64,000 nucleotides of DNA from NCBI RefSeq assembly GCF_050433395.1, contig NZ_JBNPXH010000003.1:62001-126000 (forward strand), given 5' to 3'. The notes beneath the pieces were generated by a model. The model had not been told where the DNA came from. It did not search any database and worked only from the letters and a program-made list of their open reading frames with translations. This document shows positions 61,773 through 64,000 of this stretch, in pieces (position 1 is the stretch's first letter; each line of letters begins with the position of its first letter). A program made the translations under genes and the position numbers. The DNA is from Mobilitalea torta. Its GTDB lineage: Bacteria > Bacillota > Clostridia > Lachnospirales > Lachnospiraceae.

Positions 61773-61910
61773 TTATTTCCCTGATTTCTTAGAACGGGAA
61801 GCGAACCTGCCCATTAAATATACGATCAGGGTCAATAAGAGGATTACAGCAAATATGGAAAGCATTCCTTTTCCCATGATTTCTAATGAATACATTAAGT
61901 TTTCCTGCAT
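61773..61910 (-). CDS. 45-aa OadG-like small membrane subunit
   Basis: A 45-residue protein with one membrane helix (MGKGMLSIFAVILLLTLIVY) and a basic tail, resembling the N-terminal helix of decarboxylase gamma subunits (OadG). The AAAGGAG site lies six bases upstream of the ATG. It begins 13 bases after the end of the beta-subunit gene on the same strand. It lacks the C-terminal metal-binding extension of typical OadG (about 80-130 aa), so it is a minimal form or a different small partner. Confidence 0.65.
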   Translation of the reverse strand: MQENLMYSLEIMGKGMLSIFAVILLLTLIVYLMGRFASRSKKSGK

Positions 61911-61923
61911 GGTAATCTCCTTT

Positions 61924-63078
61924 CTATTTAGCCATATTCTTCAGGATCTCAAGAACAATCTTAATAACAACACCGCCAGCCACAACGGAGCCGATCTGAC
62001 CGGATACATTAGCGCTGATGGCATGCATCAAGAGGTGATTTGAAGGATCTTCTTTGAGACCCATCTTCTGAACGACGCGTGCGGACATGGGGAAGGCAGA
62101 GATACCTGCGGCACCTACCATAGGATTAATCTTGTTCTTGCGAAGGAACAGGTTCAAGAACTTGGCAAATAATACACCGCCGATGGTATCCATTACAAAG
62201 GCAACCAATCCGAGGCACATGATTAATAAAGTGTTCCTATTAACAAAAGCATCTGCTTTCATACTGAAGGAAATAGTAATACCGAGAAGCAGGGTGATCA
62301 GATTGGCCAAATTATCCTGGGCAGTTTCGGACATGGTTCCCAGGACACCGCATTCCCGGATTAAGTTACCGAACATCAGGAAGCCTACCAAAGCCACTGA
62401 CTGGGGTGCAATCAGGCCGGCAATTACAGTTACAATAATGGGGAAGACAATTCGGGTCAGCTTGGTGACTGACTTGGGATTGTAATCCATGCGGATCATA
62501 CGTTCCTTTTTAGTGGTTACCAGCTTAATGGCAAGAGGCTGGACAATGGGAACCAGTGCCATATAGGAATAGGCAGCTACCGCGATAGCCCCCATGTACT
62601 GGGACTGAAGAATCTGGGATACCAGAATCGAGGTAGGGCCGTCAGCCGCACCGATGATACCGATGGAAGCTGCGTCCGGCAGACTAAATCCAAGCAGGAC
62701 CGCCAGAGATATGGTAAAGAAGATACCGAACTGGGCTGCCGCACCAAACAGGAACATCTTAGGGTTGGAAAGCAGCGGACCAAAGTCGATCATAGCACCG
62801 ATACCGATAAACAGCAAGATGGGCAGAGCCTCTGATGCTTCGATTCCAGTGTGAAACAGCCACTCGATAATACCGGGAACCTCGCCGACCACGTCCATGG
62901 TCTGGTTCAGAACTCCGGAAAGGGGAAGGTTTACTAAAATTGCACCAAATCCCATTGGCAGAAGCAGTGAAGGCTCAAAACCCTTCTCGATGGCCAGATA
63001 GATCAAAATAGCGCCAACCAGATACATTACACACTGCTGCCAAGTAATTGCCATAATACCTGACAATAAGAACTCCAT
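61924..63078 (-). CDS. Sodium-translocating decarboxylase beta subunit (OadB/GcdB type)
   Basis: A 384-aa integral membrane protein with about 11 helices that couples decarboxylation of a biotin-bound carboxyl group to Na+ export. It has characteristic GIIGAADGPTSILVSQIL, FPMGFG-like LLLPMGFGAILVNLP, and C-terminal GAAGISAFPMSARVVQKMG plus HAISANVSGQIGSV. AAGGAGG lies eight bases before the ATG at 63078, and the promoter at 63211-63240 lies inside the longer upstream frame, ruling it out. The alpha and biotin-carrier subunits are not in the window; substrate (oxaloacetate, glutaconyl- or methylmalonyl-CoA) is unresolved. Confidence 0.93.
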   Translation of the reverse strand: MEFLLSGIMAITWQQCVMYLVGAILIYLAIEKGFEPSLLLPMGFGAILVNLPLSGVLNQTMDVVGEVPGIIEWLFHTGIEASEALPILLFIGIGAMIDFGPLLSNPKMFLFGAAAQFGIFFTISLAVLLGFSLPDAASIGIIGAADGPTSILVSQILQSQYMGAIAVAAYSYMALVPIVQPLAIKLVTTKKERMIRMDYNPKSVTKLTRIVFPIIVTVIAGLIAPQSVALVGFLMFGNLIRECGVLGTMSETAQDNLANLITLLLGITISFSMKADAFVNRNTLLIMCLGLVAFVMDTIGGVLFAKFLNLFLRKNKINPMVGAAGISAFPMSARVVQKMGLKEDPSNHLLMHAISANVSGQIGSVVAGGVVIKIVLEILKNMAK

Positions 63079-63210
63079 AAAAAAATCCTCCTTAGCATAA
63101 TTAGTCATCCCTCCGGTGTACATCATGGCAAAAACAGACGCGATAACCGCATACAATTTATTTGCCGCCATCTGATTTACGGAAAATGACGAGTTTACGA
63201 AATTGGTTTT

Positions 63211-63240
63211 ATTGTAGCTCATTTCTGCTATGCATGTCAA
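63211..63240 (-). promoter_or_regulatory. Promoter of the decarboxylase beta gene
   Basis: On the minus strand TTGACA (63240-63235), an 18-base spacer and TACAAT (63216-63211). Confidence 0.7.
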
Positions 63241-63456
63241 TGCAATTTCGAAAGATTATGGTTGATTTTATCCATTCATTTGCATGATATCTTCTTATAA
63301 AGTAATATTAACGAAAGTAATTAAAAGGGCGCTGTCAGTATAAATAAAAAATGCGGAGGGCCAATGTGCAATATCAACAAATAAATGGGTATTTTATGTA
63401 AAAAATAATTAAGGATTATACATTATGACGTAAATATGCAATTGGATACTTTTCTA

Positions 63457-63485
63457 TTGCACAGGATGTATAAACGTGATAGTAT
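63457..63485 (+). promoter_or_regulatory. Promoter of hppA
   Basis: TTGCAC (63457-63462), a 17-base spacer and TAGTAT (63480-63485). Confidence 0.5.
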
Positions 63486-63562
63486 TTGAAGCAAAGCGAA
63501 TCTTTTTCGCTGGCCAGCCGGGAGCGGGCCTGCTCGGACGCTCCGGCAATAAAGAAAGGGAG

Positions 63563-64000
63563 ATGAACATTTTGAAGTTAGGTCTTACGTTTTTCCAAAT
63601 TGTTTCAATTGTTATTGCAATTCTCTCATTTGGCTCCGCATGGTGGCTTTATAAATGGGTAGAAAAGCAGCCTTCCTCCAATAAGCGTATTGCAGAGGTC
63701 AGTAAACTGATCCGCAATGGAGCTTACACATTCCTGAATAAGGAGTACAGGACTCTGGCAAAGTTTTGCGGCGCTGCAGCAGTGATTCTCTTTGTTTTCC
63801 TGCCGCATCCCATCTGGAAAGGAGATATTATCGGTAACCTGCTTATGGCGGTTTCCTATATCTTCGGTACGGTATTCTCCGGAATTGCAGGCGTAATCGG
63901 CATCAGCATTGCAACCATAGCCAATGTGAAGGCAGCCGAGATGGCAACCAAGGGAATTAAGCCCTCCTTTATGTCTGGCTTCCGCGGCGGTGCCGTTATG
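63563..64000 (+). CDS. hppA: Membrane-bound ion-pumping pyrophosphatase (5' part only)
   Basis: The first 146 residues of a proton- or sodium-pumping pyrophosphatase, cut by the window end. It has an N-terminal helix, IRNGAYTFLNKEYRTLAKF, a second helix, and the conserved FGTVFSGIAGVIGISIATIANVKAAEMA followed by GFRGGAVM, all family signatures. The protein would hydrolyse pyrophosphate and pump H+ or Na+ outward; the residues that decide the ion lie beyond the window. The ATG at 63563 sits close behind AAAGGGAG; a TTG at 63572 is an alternative start with better spacing. Confidence 0.92.
   Translation, partial: MNILKLGLTFFQIVSIVIAILSFGSAWWLYKWVEKQPSSNKRIAEVSKLIRNGAYTFLNKEYRTLAKFCGAAAVILFVFLPHPIWKGDIIGNLLMAVSYIFGTVFSGIAGVIGISIATIANVKAAEMATKGIKPSFMSGFRGGAVM

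Larger units (their letters stand above)
63079..63562. other. Divergent promoter region
   Basis: 484 bases between the decarboxylase beta and hppA genes. It contains one promoter for each direction and a GC-rich leader (63500-63550) before hppA with a possible GGAGCG hairpin. I see no gene. Confidence 0.6.

Overview
The window reads as a chromosome segment of a low- to mid-GC, endospore-forming Firmicute, most likely a Lachnospiraceae (Clostridium cluster XIVa) relative. Supporting signs are strong GGAGG ribosome sites, TTGACA/TATAAT promoters, a Csp-type subtilase, a class D sortase, a membrane pyrophosphatase, a decarboxylase sodium-pump beta subunit, and many cytoplasmic glycoside phosphorylases. 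Taxonomy is inferred from gene content only.

Layout. 1-6.2 kb: an oligopeptide-type ABC importer (binding protein cut by the window edge, two permeases, two ATPases). Its second permease carries a roughly 280-residue extracytoplasmic insert built of four diverged repeats. 6.4-11.5 kb: class D sortase with a membrane partner, a 35-aa membrane peptide, an ArsR-DUF2087 regulator pair, and a minus-strand group (small membrane protein, WYL regulator, cysteine-rich/GNAT protein). 11.7-15.9 kb: two-component system plus ABC exporter. 16-22.1 kb: a mannoside module (ManA, cellobiose 2-epimerase, two GH130 phosphorylases, LacI regulator). 22.1-23.9 kb: rhodanese lipoprotein, a cytochrome-b5-like protein and two cysteine-rich paralogues.

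24.2-48.4 kb is a large beta-glucan or oligoglucan utilisation locus: LacI regulator, a ~1060-aa GH94-type phosphorylase, two tandem GH30 enzymes, a GH2 enzyme, a PpiC-like lipoprotein, a CUT1 importer (two permeases and a lipoprotein binding protein), a YesM/YesN two-component system, a chemoreceptor, a GH16 laminarinase-like enzyme, a laminaribiose-phosphorylase-like GH94 and a cupin. None of the catabolic enzymes has a signal peptide, so the logic appears to be import first, then cytoplasmic hydrolysis or phosphorolysis, which conserves energy as sugar phosphates. The YesM/YesN pair and the LacI protein are the obvious local regulators.

48.5-64 kb: FtsH-like protease, SulP transporter, Csp-like protease, an ArsR-like regulator next to a broken MFS gene with clear palindromic operators, an XRE regulator, a probable structured small RNA, class II aldolase, a secreted NlpC/P60 hydrolase, a ZIP transporter, a decarboxylase beta subunit with a very short OadG-like partner, and the start of hppA.

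The most unusual items are the repeat-containing permease insert; an 87-bp repeat family with two covarying hairpins that brackets a lacI gene and supplies its stop codon; a ~200-bp near-perfect inverted repeat at 50.4 kb; an apparent ~255-nt structured RNA at 57.65 kb; and a 17-bp motif repeated exactly upstream of two glycan-locus genes.
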